A DNA stretch of 64,000 nt from Odontocerum albicorne (GCA_949825065.1 OX463859.1:6052217-6116216), one strand, 5' to 3'. Numbered from the stretch's first letter, positions 11,190 through 22,620 are shown. Numbers and translations are program-made. The notes: a model not told the origin generated them from the letters alone.

Positions 11190-11593
11190 TTAGTAATCAA
11201 AGATCACTCCAAATGCACAGTTTCAATGTAGAATTACTATTTGTGTGAACTTAAATATCTTTAACCTGCCTGCACTCCAGAGGAAGTAATGTTTGTCACT
11301 TGGGAGCATTTTCGAGCACCAAGTTGCAATTTAGATATCTTTTTAACTTTTAAGACCACGTGGCATAAATAACTTGTGTGTTTAAAACCATTTAGTACCT
11401 TTTTGAGTTTCTCCTGTCTCCTGTCCTGTCGGAGTTTCTCCGACAAGAAACAAACTATAATGACTGACACAATTGTGCCTTAAAATAATTATTACGAACT
11501 GGCATATTTAAGAAAATTTTAACCACAAAGTGGCAGTTTTGAAACAATTGTTCCTTAAAGGTCGAAAGCAGCCATTTTAACATTATTACAGTA

Positions 11594-11835
11594 CTCGGCG
11601 GTAAATAATCGGGCTTAAGAAAGAAACTGTCGGCCATACACATCGGGCTTAAGAAAGAGACTGTCGGCCATAATCGGCTAACTTCGGCTTTGTAGAGCGT
11701 CGTCTCTGTCATTCATACACGTGTTCCGTCACGAGACTGTTTGCGCATCGTACGACAGAGACGACGCTCTAAAAAGCCGAAGTTAGCAGATTATGGCAGA
11801 CAGTCTCTTAAGCCCGATGTGTATTACTTACCTTC
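11594..11835. mobile_element. inverted-repeat MITE (CGGCGGTAA family), copy 1
   Basis: Long arms face each other: GAAAGAGACTGTCGGCCATA, AATCGGCTAACTTCGGCTTT and AGAGCGTCGTCTCTGTC on the left (11650-11712) mirror 11753-11825. The motifs AGAGCGTCGTCTCTGTC, ACACGTGT and GATGTGTATTACT are shared with the cleaner copy at 43631..43790. The left terminus is partly duplicated (GGGCTTAAGAAAG occurs twice). No ORF. Confidence 0.6.
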
Positions 11836-11897
11836 CTTCCACTTTTTCATAGATTTTAAAATTGCATATGACAGCAATAAATTAAATACTCTATACC

Positions 11898-11945
11898 ATG
11901 GGTCGGCAACCTTTTGTAGTAAGAGGGCCAAATTTTTACCTTGTT
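11898..11945 (+). mobile_element. hAT-like 5' terminus fragment
   Basis: CCATGGGTCGGCAACCTTTT followed by AAGAGGGCCAAATTTTTACC is a common hAT left-end sequence. No matching right end was found nearby. Confidence 0.4.
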
Positions 11946-12224
11946 GATTAGTGCGGACCGCACTTGGGCCATATGTCATTACAGTATATCGGTCTGTGAA
12001 TATGAAACCGGAATTTGCCCATAGATGGCTCTAGTTGTCAATGTAGTGACTGTCAAACCGCGTCATTGGCGCCTTTTTCTTGTGTTTACATATGTCAAAG
12101 ACTTTTAACTCACAACAATAGAAGTTTAATACAACTACATATGTTTTCATAGCGTTGAACATGTCTGTTTTTGTATCTGAAAACTACGATTTGCAGACAT
12201 AATTTATTTTCCGTTACCATTTGA

Positions 12225-12362
12225 TGAAAACTGCTACAGAATCGCATTGAATGCTTGTCAAAGCTTACGGTGAGCATGCTCTTGGTAAATCACAGTGCTT
12301 TGAGGGGTTTAAAAAATTCATAAGTGGCGATTTTGACGTGAGAAACAAAGAACGAACCGCTG
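12225..12362 (+). pseudogene. mariner transposase N-terminal fragment
   Basis: Reads MLVKAYGEHALGKSQCFEG then FKKFISGDFDVRNKER. This is the helix-turn-helix segment of mariner transposases (family pattern: YGE.AL....C..WF.KF.SGDFD). The upstream frame has a stop and the downstream catalytic part is missing. Confidence 0.7.
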
Positions 12363-12529
12363 CTTTATACAAAGCTATAAGGGAACTAAATATCCCTTAG
12401 AAACAGATAAATGGTGTAACTTACTATGTCATCTGTGTAATTTCCACTTCAATGCAAGGAAAATGGGACGGTTATACTTGAGAAAATGTAGGATGGTTCC
12501 TGTGATGTTTGAAATGTCATGTTTCAAAA

Positions 12530-12722
12530 GGATGGGGTAAAATCGTTTTTTTTACAAATCAGTTTTTTTTTAAATCAAAAAATTGTTTTTCTCTAAACGG
12601 ACGTTTTAATTCCTAATTATCATCATACTGACTTTCTAAGGTATTGTATGATTTGTATCTATCTTTAAATAGGCCAAGATGTAAAAAAATCGAAAATCCA
12701 ATTATCGAATATCCCATCCCTA
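12530..12722. mobile_element. small terminal-inverted-repeat element, hAT-like
   Basis: The left end AGGATGGGGTAAAATCG and the right end (reverse complement TAGGGATGGGATATTCG) form imperfect inverted repeats around about 190 bp of T-rich DNA. The ends resemble insect hAT MITEs, but no 8-bp duplication was established. Confidence 0.35.
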
Positions 12723-12944
12723 GCCAATGCGGACGAACGTAGTAACTTTTGACAAACGTCACCAAATATTTGATTTTAACAAACTGCCACATTTTTGCTT
12801 ATTTGTAACAAGATGTATTAATTTGTTATTATTGTTAGTTTTATGTAATGTATTTACCTTGCTATTTATTAGAATCGAGGCTTATATTAATGTTGATAAA
12901 ATAATTCAAATTACTGAACGTCATTACAAGATTGTATTGGGGCT

Positions 12945-13623
12945 AATTTGTGAACTGTCACATGAACCGTGCTACAATTTTTTAAGCATAGTGAATGAGG
13001 CCAAAACGAAATTCATGCCTATAATTTGCATGCATTGTTGAAGACCAACGTCAACTTCCATTGGTGAGTACAATTTTGAGGGTGTCGACTATTTTGTGTA
13101 CCTTGAGGTTACAGGTTAACTCTACCAACAACACCAGTAAAGTAATAAACAAGTGATACTATAGACTAATATATGTTATTTTGGCCTTATCTCCTTACAT
13201 TAAGTCTCAGCTACTCTATAAGAACATAAAAGATCAACTTTATAAACTACTGCTAAGACCTGTAGCAATTTACACCTTTGTGATACGGACACTTACTAAG
13301 CGGGACAAAAGAGCTCTCAATATTTTTGAGAGATAGATTCTCCACATAATATATGGTCCAATTTATAATAATGGCATGTGGAGACAAATATATGGCGAAG
13401 CTATTGCAGCAAAAGTTATAAAAATTACTAAACTGTGCTGGCTTGGGTATTTTTACCACATGTAAGACACTGATCCTGCAGAAAATGCTAAGTTCAACGA
13501 TCCAATGGAGAGTAGGAAAATAAGGATACTAAAGTTGTGATGGCCGGATGATGTGAGAGAGATCTGTCATACACTGGGTATAACCATTTAAGGAAGGGAT
13601 GTTGTTGATATGATAGGTAACAT
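12945..13623 (+). pseudogene. decayed LINE reverse-transcriptase fragment
   Basis: Interrupted translation follows the C-terminal half of a non-LTR ORF2: VNEAKTKFM, YKNIKDQLYKLLLRPVAIYT, LTKRDKRALNIFER, ILHIIYGPIYNNGMWR, AAKVIKITKLCWLGYF, PDDVREI. The order and spacing match the segment after the RT catalytic core. Several stops and no catalytic residues: an old copy. Confidence 0.8.
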
Positions 13624-13752
13624 ATAATCCTACAGGCAGCTAAGAGACCCATCATGGGTTGTAGCGCTGATTATGTTTTTATGTTACCTATCTATGCCAA
13701 AAATATCCCTTCCTTAAATGGTTATACCCATTGTATGACAGATATCTCTCTC
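13552..13752. repeat. 70-bp inverted repeat (hairpin) in the LINE tail
   Basis: The left arm (13552-13623: GAGATCTGTCATACACTGGG, TATAACCATTTAAGGAAGGG) is mirrored by 13678-13752. The loop of about 55 bp is LINE sequence. The arms are close to identical. Confidence 0.8.
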
Positions 13753-13837
13753 ACATCTGTTTGCTGAAGTTGTCTCCTACCTCCCTCTACCCACAATTCC
13801 CAACCCATTCTTTTAGCATTAGAAGCATGTTTGTCGA

Positions 13838-14085
13838 TACCAGTTCGAACAAAATTCAGCCTTGTTTGTGCTCCCCTTATGATGAGGTGAAAACCTTAAA
13901 ACCAATAGGGTTATATATCTTCTTCTTCTTAGTGTCATGTCAGATCCCTCCAACATTGACTATCATCTGAGAGTAAGCATCTTTGTCCCCGGCAGCCCGA
14001 AAAAGATCCCCAACGCTCCTTATACCAGTCCAATCACGTATATTAAAGTGGAATAAACAGTATAAGACTAAACAAATTACAATGA
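13838..14085. mobile_element. CACTGTTTATT foldback MITE, copy 2, split by a LINE fragment
   Basis: GCCTTGTTTGTGCTCCCCTT, GATGAGGTGAAAACCTTAAA and ACCAATAGGGTTATAT, then after an insertion TAAAGTGGAATAAACAGT, match the right half of the family. The 3' end of a LINE sits at 13920..14042, so the MITE is older than that insertion. Confidence 0.65.
13920..14042 (-). pseudogene. LINE ORF2 C-terminus, nested
   Basis: The minus strand encodes IRDWTGIRSVGDLFRAAGDK and DAYSQMIVNVGGI, the end of ORF2 in the family also present at 43228..43429 and 62322..62725. The 3' end carries the short AAGAAGAAG-type tail shared by all three copies. Confidence 0.75.
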
Positions 14086-16008
14086 ATTCATATGTAAAAG
14101 AAGTCTGAAACCAACAAATTTTCCACAACAGATCTGTTTGTAAATCTTGTGGTATCTCTACTAAAGACATATTACCAAGAATCATGATAATCTTGAATAA
14201 TCAAAATACTCATAGCATGCAGGATGGAAAAATAAAACAACAAATTTGTGCAACTTATTTTAAACAAAACATTCAGTGACAAAAATATATACTTTTTTTA
14301 ATTATGAATATGCAAAACAAACATTTTAAGACCATCTAATTAATTTACAATTACAACTCGACTTGACTATAGTAGATCTCAATAATTTTACAAAATCAAA
14401 AAGTAAAATCTACAATATGTTTACAAGGTGTTTTAGGCAGGGGCAGGACAAGGTGTTTTAGGGCCCGGGGCAATAAATAAAAAATAGACCCCATACGTGT
14501 TTTAATACAAAACTATCTTTGATAATGATTTTTTTTATTGATTATGTATTAAGATAAGTAACCCAAAATACATATAAATAAATTCAAATGCTTGGTTATT
14601 ATTAACTGATTTAGATAATACAAATGGTTAATTAGGCAAAAATATATACCCTTTTCAATGTGATATGTAGTTATAAAATTTATTACGGCCAATAAGCCTT
14701 AAAAACACATCCTTATTTTGAACAAATTGCTTAGAAACATGAGCATGGCAAAAATAAAAACCTTTGTCATTGAGAACTTTAAAGGAGTGTATTTCTTTTT
14801 ATGGCCTTATCCGTGCAACGACATTATTGTTAATAACGTTGCTCTTTCTTTGATATTTTCTAAAGTTAAAAGCAAACATATTTGAATAAATATATTTATT
14901 ATAAATATAATAAATAAATATATTTATTATAAATATATTAATATAAATATTCTTCTGAAAAACGCTTTATAAAACCTGTGGTCCTGAATGCTAAATAACA
15001 ATTTTTATTTTTTTGCACATTTTATGAATTTCCAGTTCTTGCACACAGGGTTGTTGCCCGTCGCCCCTCATAATTCCACCCCTGCTGATTAGCAATGTAA
15101 ATGTATATTCTGAGATTAAAGATATATTGAGGCAATAAAAAAATACATTTGAGAGAGATAAGCTATCAAACGGTCTGGGCTCATCTTTTAACATCCTCCC
15201 AATAGAGATATATCCCCACCAATAGGAGGGTGAGCTGAGTTGAGAGGACACCAGATGTTTTTCAACCCACACTCTTATACATGTGAACTAAAATAATAAA
15301 AAATAAAATGATAATGTAAACATTTGATATACTAATAAACATGATAAATATTTACAAACATTGTTAAAAAATATAAATGCAGATACACATGCAAGCCTAG
15401 ATTAACTGCCAGCATAAAGAGAAAAAATCTAAGAAAACAGAAGTCAAAAATTTGAAAAAATTGAGTAATAAACTAGAAGACAATAGATGGACAAGCAATT
15501 TGTAAATTACCATATTTTACAGATCATAAAATACACCTTTTTAATCAGAAAAATCAACTTAAAATTGGGTTACATTTTATTTCCGTGTAGAAAATAATTT
15601 AAACTACAAAAAGAAATATTATACACGCATTTCTTTTCATACTTATGCATGTATTTCATTTGAATACGTACGTATTATATTTTTTATTCATTCCTTTTAC
15701 TTCATTTTAGTTACAATAATTAACAATTTTTCTATGCCTATTGAATCTGTCCATATTATGAGAGTTAATTGAGGACACAAAACAATCAAAGACATCTAAC
15801 CCCACTGATAAATCGGCATAAACTGCTTGTAAGTTTGCTCGTGAATTAAGTGTATATATTTCATGTCCATATAAATATTGTCCGACAACTATACGAAGAG
15901 TGACAGTGCTGAGATGAGTAAAGATAAACTAGAATAAATTTGGGGTGAATCTTGTCTGCAAAAATACAAAGGTGTCTTTCAAAGCCAATCCAAAATTATT
16001 TGTCAAAA
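14086..16008. other. AT-rich DNA with R-family repeat
   Basis: 15130..15295 is a copy of a dispersed repeat (AGAGATAAGCTATCAAACGG, ACACCAGATGTTTTTCA) also seen at 39480, 39765 and 63940. 14885-14945 contains a tandem AT-rich duplication. GGTGTTTTAGG occurs twice near 14430-14460. No gene is supported. Confidence 0.4.
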
Positions 16009-16287
16009 AGAGAAAAATTATTCAAACCATTTTAGTTGTTGATAATTCAGCTATGTAAATATTGTTCTTGTTTTAGATTATAGAATCATTTTATAGCCCT
16101 TTTTGTGTTTTATAAAAATTTATATTTTGGCAATGTAATGTCGGTGTTACATATAAAAAAACCTACAAGGAAAAGTTGTGATTTTTTTTCCTCAATTTTC
16201 CTTCATAACTTACCATATAACAAGGAATCACCAAAGAAAAACGTTAATATTTGGATAAATTGAACTTTGCCAAGATAAGGGTTAATT
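16009..16287. repeat. 280-bp dispersed repeat, copy 1
   Basis: Near-identical to 23740..24023, from GAGAAAAATTATTCAAACCA to GCCAAGATAAGGGTTAATT. The shared right end AAGGGTTAA looks like a TTAA-type terminus, but the left end has no matching one. Confidence 0.75.
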
Positions 16288-16592
16288 AAATAGATGGTCT
16301 TAACATATTTTTATAACAAGATAAAATTATTAATTATAAAAAAATACAGAAGCATCAAATACAATTTTATAATTGCGTACATATTGATTAGCTGACATTG
16401 TTAAAAATATTTTATTAATTTTCAATGAAGAAAAATAATTAATATTATCACAGGCCTTAATTAAATGTTACAAGAACAACTCAATTTTTTTTAGTTATAA
16501 ATTATTTTACACACATCAGGTGCGTATCGTAGTCATGAATCATAAACATTAAACCACTCGAAAAATTTCAACAATTCCACGTCAGGCAAATA

Positions 16593-16856
16593 ATGAAGGT
16601 TCGGTGGCATAGTGGAGTAACAAATTATGAAGTTTTGAACAGAACAAACTACTGTAGCATCATGATTCTGTTGTCGCACACTTGCCTACATTTGTCTGGA
16701 CAGGTACCTTACATACTTGTACCTGACTTCATACTTCCAAAATACATCCTTTTTGATGAGCTAATTGAGGAAAAAAGAAAGCATGGTAGGTGGTGCAAAA
16801 GATATAAGGGCATACTGCATGACATGCTTAAAAACGTGAATGATCAGCACAACTGA
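16593..16856 (+). pseudogene. ORF with LINE ORF2 tail-like end
   Basis: The C-terminal part reads ILFDELIEEKRKHGRWCKRY then KGILHDMLKNVN, matching the pattern 'L.GEL..GKR..GRP..RYKD..K..LK' near the end of many insect LINE ORF2 proteins. The first half is not recognised. No host gene is implied. Confidence 0.5.
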
Positions 16857-18127
16857 AAGCAATCGAGCTAAATGGCATAGAATCATGCTAGTTATCAGGA
16901 ACCCAGTCAACGTATATAAACCTATATTTATTTTTTATTTATTTACAGATGACAAGAAATATACATAATTTGCGAAAAAACAACAGGTAATTTAATTTGG
17001 ACATACAATTTTAATGGATCTCAGTTTGTCGCCTTTCATTTGTCTTGTCCCCAGTAAACTAGGCTTTTGCCTGTATCTCACTGAGGATATTTAGCATGAA
17101 AAAATAAATCGATACTCTTTCAGATTTTCTATTACACAAAAACAAAACCCTGTGGCACATTCTCATCAATCTGACAAACAGTAACACTCAATTACAACTG
17201 GAAACATCATGCAAAATCAAATTTCTCACATATCATCACTCCAGAAAGACCAAAAATGTTCATCCCATAATATACCGCACACAATCATAAAAATAAAAAT
17301 ATACAGAAATACAAATATAAAACAACAAAAACAAACCCACACTCAAGAGCCCACACAAACCTTTTCCACACATCATTCATCCTGAAAGCCCAAGTACTCA
17401 AACTCCTGTCGCAATAACAACCGCACTCCGATCGACTGCCTAAATGGTTTTCCTCCCTTTACCTTCATTGAATTCAGCACACCATTGTATGTCATGGGAG
17501 CTAAATAGACATATTGCCTTTGGGCAAAAGAGGTTTGACCTCTAGGGATGGTTAACATTTGATTAGTTGCCATGCGTGTCATGTGTCTCTGCTGAGTCTG
17601 CATCTTCCCTTCCTCTATCCTATCCTATTCCCTAATCCTTATGCAATAGGATTTACCTATCACAAATTGGCTTACATAGTCATCTTCGGTGGCACCAATC
17701 TCAAGTGCCCTGATTCTCGTCATGGGCAATTGTAATTCATTTACTCGTAAATTTACAAACAATTAAAGTGTTTAGATCCTGACTAACCAGCAGTAGCAGT
17801 TGCTAAAACAGACTTTAGTCGAATCGGTATTTATATTAACCGTATTCAAAACTGTTAGCGTTTCATAGAAAACCAGGGGGACATGGCATTATGTATGTAT
17901 TATTATCCTGAAACTTTCGTAACTTATTGGTAGAATAATTGTCTTCCCCTTCAACTATTGATTTCCAATAGTGGTATTATGCTAAGGCAAGCTTGCACCA
18001 ATAATATTTATCATGGCAATCTAGGGTTACCCAATCAAAAGAATAAAATGCATTACACCACAAAAAATAACTTCACTAACCTGGGTTTATGCTTATATTT
18101 TTAATTTTTCTACTTAAGATTTCATCC
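16857..18127. other. intergenic DNA with a possible RT tail
   Basis: 17373..17603 (-) encodes IPRGQTSFAQRQYVYLAPMT, YNGVLNSMKVK, weakly resembling a LINE ORF2 C-terminus (pattern 'R.....Y.AP..FN.LP..IK'). Nothing else is supported. Confidence 0.3.
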
Positions 18128-18878
18128 TTAACACGTTCCGCGCCGCGTAGGTCACCGGTGACCTACCATGTTTTTGACCAGGGCGCCACATAGGTCACCG
18201 GTGACCTACGTGTTTTTTTTTTTATAAACAGTCCCAGTGCGCCAGCGGTCACATTTACTACGAATTTTAACATTGAATGTGACCTATACGGCGCCTCTGA
18301 ATATAATGCACATAAAAACTTCCAAAATTTTGTTTGAAAATGCAATTATTTTTAATAAACCTCCAGGTGTATGAAAAATAATATAACGGTTTATTTTTTT
18401 CAAGGATAAACTAGCCTCTACAATTAGGCTAGGGGGTATAGAAGAGATTCCAGGGATAACATAATGAATGGGACCATCCATTTGTCCCACTCTGGAAATT
18501 TATGAGGGTGCATTGTCTATGCAACATTGTGACCCTTTTTTTGGAGCTATTGTCTCAATAATCATAAGAGATTATTATGTTATGGCGTAACACTATAGCA
18601 TATTACATAAATAAATAAAAAATATAATAAGTAATAAATTAGGCATGCTACAATTTGTTTCGACTACAAAAGTTTATGTTGTATATACATGTATTACCGT
18701 ACGACGCTGCGTAGGTCACCGGTGACCTACGCTCACAATATCACCTAAAATCAGTTTATTTTTAAAAATAAATCATTATTTATGAAGCCTATATATGTAT
18801 ACATAATATAAACTATAATTTGTTTAGTGGCGCACGTACTTATTTTCTCAAAATGTACTGCGGCACGGAACGTGTTAA
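18128..18878. mobile_element. TTAA-flanked element with three perfect palindromes
   Basis: TTAA at both ends (18128-18131, 18875-18878). The termini CACGTTCCGCGCCGC and (reverse complement) CACGTTCCGTGCCGC are inverted repeats. The palindrome GGTCACCGGTGACC, with longer symmetric flanks, occurs at 18147-18166, 18191-18208 and 18709-18732. Two copies are near the left end and one is about 145 bp from the right. The TTAA duplication suggests piggyBac. There is no transposase. It is unrelated in sequence to the TTAA MITE at 252. Confidence 0.75.
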
Positions 18879-20090
18879 ATTATGCAAATAATGTGTATTG
18901 AGAAAATAGGAGGTGTTATTTCTTATGTGTATTTGTTAATTTTTGTTGCACACATAACCTTTCTAAGATTAAATTCTATGGTAAATTAATTACACAATGA
19001 GTAAAGAGTTCGCTGATAATTTACAATTTTTCAAAGCAGAATTGAAAATACTTGATGCAAAGATTGCACAACTGGCAACTTATTAAGAATATTGTTTTAC
19101 TCTGATAGTAAAATAAAATGTATTATAAAACCTGTCAAACATTCTCTAACCTGGGCCCCTGGGCAAATATTTTGGTTAAATGGCTGCATTGAGAATTTCA
19201 ATATAAGAACAGACAGCTAAACAAAATATGATTTTTTTATAGATGCACTTGTTGTTAGGCTGTCATAAAAAATAAAATTATAAAGCCAAAATAAAAAACA
19301 GTATGAATGCGGAGGTCAAGTGTTAAGAACAGTTTATTTATATACTAATTCATAGCAATGCTTAAGTAAGTAAGGCTGTGCATAACACACGACTACACAA
19401 GTTAAACAAACCGTACTCCCACATTTACACATATAATGCGATTTTAGTCTTAAAATTATATTTTTTCAATCGACACAGAGTATGATTAAAAACAAAAAAA
19501 TTATTTAAGTAAAAAGTTATAGCTTACGAGCTGTAATTTACCCAGTGCTACTCTGACCCTTTGCACTTGATTTTTTTTATTAGTGTCACCAGTTGATTAA
19601 AATAATATTGATAAAAAGAAAAGTTTTTTCCTATTGTGGCAAAACAAAAATGTAATACTTGGCTGCAATATTTTTTTCGATAAGGATCCATATTTATGTA
19701 ACAAAAATAACAGTGATTTATATAAAATTAATTAAAAACTAATACAAAATAAAAATCACAAAAAAAAAATATATATAAAAAACACTACATCTTATAATTT
19801 TTAACATGTGATGCTGTTCAAAACAGTTTCCAACATATATTAGAAATTTTTGCATATTCTTTTGCCATAGACATTAGTAAAAATTATGATATAACACAAC
19901 CATCTGCTTAGAGTTCGACAGATCATAAAATGTTGCCACTCTAGTACCCGTGACTTTTACGATACAAACAAGATGACGAACTTGTGTGCAAAAGTAAGAT
20001 TTATAAAACTTCATTTGGACATATATATATACATACAAAAAATATGTGTGTAAGATTTATAAAACTTCATTTGGACATATATATATATAC
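18879..20090. other. AT-rich intergenic DNA
   Basis: No gene is supported. A 54-bp tandem duplication (GTAAGATTTATAAAACTTCA, then TTTGGACATATATATA) occupies about 19997..20090, and the mariner at 20093 inserted into its second copy. Confidence 0.45.
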
Positions 20091-20092
20091 TA

Positions 20093-21380
20093 GGTTAGTC
20101 AAAAAGTTTTGAAAGCGGAAATGAAAATACATTTTTTTTGGGGGGAAATCACTTTTATTGCTCAGTATAGTCTCCCATAAGATCAATACACTTGGTCCAA
20201 CGATCTTCCAACTTTGTTGTCCCATCACGGAAGTGACTTTCTGGAAGGCCTGCAAAATACTCCTCTACGACGGCTATAACCTCTTCGTTTGATGAAAAAT
20301 GCTTTCCACGAAGGAATTTTTTGAGGTGTGAGAACAGCCAGAAGTCAGAGGGAGCTAAATCTAGCGAATAGGGTGGATGCTGCAACAATTCGTACCCCAA
20401 TTCACTGATTTTCGCGATGGTTTTTTGAGCTGTGTGAGCAGGTGCATTGTCTTGATGAAAAATGATTTTTTTCTTCTGCAAACCGGATCTTTTTTCACAA
20501 ATTTTTTCATCCAACTGGTCTAAAAGGTCACAATAATAATCAGAGTTGATTGTCTTACCAGTTTGGAGATAATCTATCAATAAAATTCCTTTTGCATCCC
20601 AAAAAACTGACGCTTACACCTTCTTGGCCGATTTCTGGACACGAACTCGCTTCGGAGCCAAAGTGCCTGGTTCACACCACTCTTTAGCCTCTTGTTTTGA
20701 TTCAGGATCATGGTGGTAGACCCAAGTCTCATCCATAGTGATGAATCGACGCAGAAAATCCTTTTTATCCTTTCGAAATTGCTCCAAATGTTGCTCAGAA
20801 AGTCGCATTCGAACGTGTTTTTGTTGCATTGTTAGCAAATACGGCACCCATTGTGCACACAGTTTTTTGAAACACAAAACTTCAGCCAAAATATGCCATG
20901 TTGTTCCATGTGAGATGCCTATGGTGTCAGCTATCACATCCACAGTCGATCGATGATCTTCCAAAACCATATCCTGTATTTTCGCTATGATTTCTGGTGT
21001 TGATGCACTTTTTGGACATCCTGAGCGTGGATCGTCTTCAACGCTTGTACGGCCACGCTTAAACTCCAAAACCCATCGGTAAACGGTTGGAAATGAAGGA
21101 GAAGACTCCTTTAATACTTTCACCATCTTTGCATGGATCTCAGTAGCCGATAAACCTTCCAAAACAAAGAATTTAATCACTGCACGATATTCGGATTTTT
21201 CCATTGTTAAAAAATACACTGACACGTCAACTTCAAATGGCTTGTAAACAAAGAATGAATTGACAGATCGAAATGGAATTTTGTGTACGTTCTTATGAAA
21301 GATGAAATATTAAAATGGCGTAGAAATGTTGGTTTTTCTACTGCTCCATAGATGTCGCTTTCAAAACTTATTGACTAACC
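20093..21380 (-). mobile_element. near-full-length mariner transposon
   Basis: 1288 bp flanked by TA on both sides (20091-20092, 21381-21382). Inverted repeats start GGTTAGTCAAAAAGTTTTGA on the left and GGTTAGTCAATAAGTTTTGA on the right (one difference). It carries a transposase gene broken by a single stop. Confidence 0.92.
20155..21204 (-). pseudogene. mariner transposase, one in-frame stop
   Basis: Tc1/mariner DDD transposase that would cut and rejoin its own ends at TA sites. The likely start is the Met at 21204 (MEKSEYRAVIKFF); an in-frame Met lies 21 bp upstream. The N-terminal region holds the paired helix-turn-helix domain (FPTVYRWVLEFKRG, then STVDVIADTIGISHGTTWHI), followed by the linker motif WVPYLL. 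The three catalytic Asp motifs are present: ITMDETWVYHHD, FHQDNAPAH and YSLDLAPSDFWLF (second and third Asp 34 residues apart). A TAA at 20614-20616, just before ASVFWDAKGILLIDY, is the only interruption; the frame is the same on both sides. The roughly 350-codon span is the usual mariner length. YSLDL replaces the commoner YSPDL. A recently active copy that is now dead. Confidence 0.93.
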
Positions 21381-21715
21381 TATTACATACAAAAAATATT
21401 AAATTCAAATTTGAATTGTTTTCAGATATTTGATACAACATAAGGTAGGCTAGAATTGATTTATATTGGAGTTTTAAATGATTTTCTTAAACATAACAAA
21501 CTACTCATTCATGTAATTTGCCTTTTTCAACCCAGTGTTGGACATAGGAATATCCTTTGTATTTTTATTTAGTGTTAACACGTGTCAGAAGTCTTCACTG
21601 AGGTCCTGAAATATCTCTGTCACCTGACCATTAAGTTTATTATAATTTGTTTACCAGTAGAAACATTTATATAAGTTATATTACTATTATTATCGTTATA
21701 GATAGGCAGCATATA

Positions 21716-22620
21716 TTGGGTTGATGCAAAAGTTATGACCGTTTTTTATGATCCCAGGTAAGAAATGATGAATAGTATCTTCTTTTAAATGATTCCATTG
21801 TATAAAGGATGCTTTCCCCCTACTTTCTATTCAGTTTTGGTCTGGCCAGAGTACAGTGATGAGCCCTTGTATTTTTTCAAAATGTCGGTCGATAAAGTGC
21901 ATTTACGTCATTGTTTACTTTATGAATTCCGTAAAGACAATACCGCGAGTGTGGCAACCAAAAACATTTGCGAAGTGTATGGAGCAGATGTCATCAAAGT
22001 TCGACAGGTACGAAGATGGTTTACAAAATTCCGATCTGGGGATTTTTCACTAATTGATAAACCACATACCGGGCGGCCATTGAAGTCTGATGACGACAAG
22101 TTAAAAGTCATAATTGACACCAATCCACGTCTAACCACCAGGGAGATCGCGTCGATGATGGGAGTCAACCAAACAACCGTATTAAGACATTTGAAGCGTA
22201 TGGGGATGGTTTTGCGGTACGACGTTTGGATACCTCATCAATTGTCGGCTGCCAATTTATTGGATCGTGTTTCAACGTGCGTTGCTTTGAGTGCGAGACA
22301 AAAACATGAACCTTTTTTGCATCCACCGTATTCCCCAGATCTTGCACCTTCCGATTTTCATTTATTCCGATCACTGCAAAATTTTTTAAATGATAAAAAA
22401 TTTTATACAATAAAGCAGGTAAAAACATCCCTTACTACATTTTTCGCATCAAAATCCACGGAATTTTACACTAATGGTATTAATAAGTTGATAGAAAGAT
22501 GGAAGAAGGTTATAAGAACTGATGGAAATTATATAATTGATTAAATAAATAATACAAATCTAAAAAAAAAATGTTTAATTGTATATGTAAAAAACGGTCA
22601 TAACTTTTGCATCAACCCAA
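21716..22620 (+). mobile_element. internally deleted mariner with matching termini
   Basis: 905 bp flanked by TA. Inverted repeats TTGGGTTGATGCAAAAGTTA...GACCGTTTTTTA are identical over at least 30 bp. A different family from the neighbour at 20093. Confidence 0.93.
21882..22544 (+). CDS. deleted mariner transposase: DNA-binding domain fused to C-terminus
   Basis: The frame is open from Met 21882 to the stop, about 220 residues; 31 more codons are open upstream but the mariner-like N-terminus is MSVDKVHLRHCLLYEFRK. Both helix-turn-helix parts are present (VRQVRRWFTKFRSGDFSLID; LTTREIASMMGVNQTTVLRH), then the linker WIPHQL. At ARQKHEPF the protein jumps to LHPPYSPDLAPSDFHLF, so the block with the first two catalytic Asp (roughly 100 residues) is gone without a frameshift. 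The product could bind transposon ends but not cut. It may simply be a recent deletion; a repressor role is inference. Confidence 0.85.
   Translation: MSVDKVHLRHCLLYEFRKDNTASVATKNICEVYGADVIKVRQVRRWFTKFRSGDFSLIDKPHTGRPLKSDDDKLKVIIDTNPRLTTREIASMMGVNQTTVLRHLKRMGMVLRYDVWIPHQLSAANLLDRVSTCVALSARQKHEPFLHPPYSPDLAPSDFHLFRSLQNFLNDKKFYTIKQVKTSLTTFFASKSTEFYTNGINKLIERWKKVIRTDGNYIID

Noticed and set aside
21920..22428. minus-strand frames inside the deleted mariner
   Set aside because: Shadows of the transposase frame on the plus strand.
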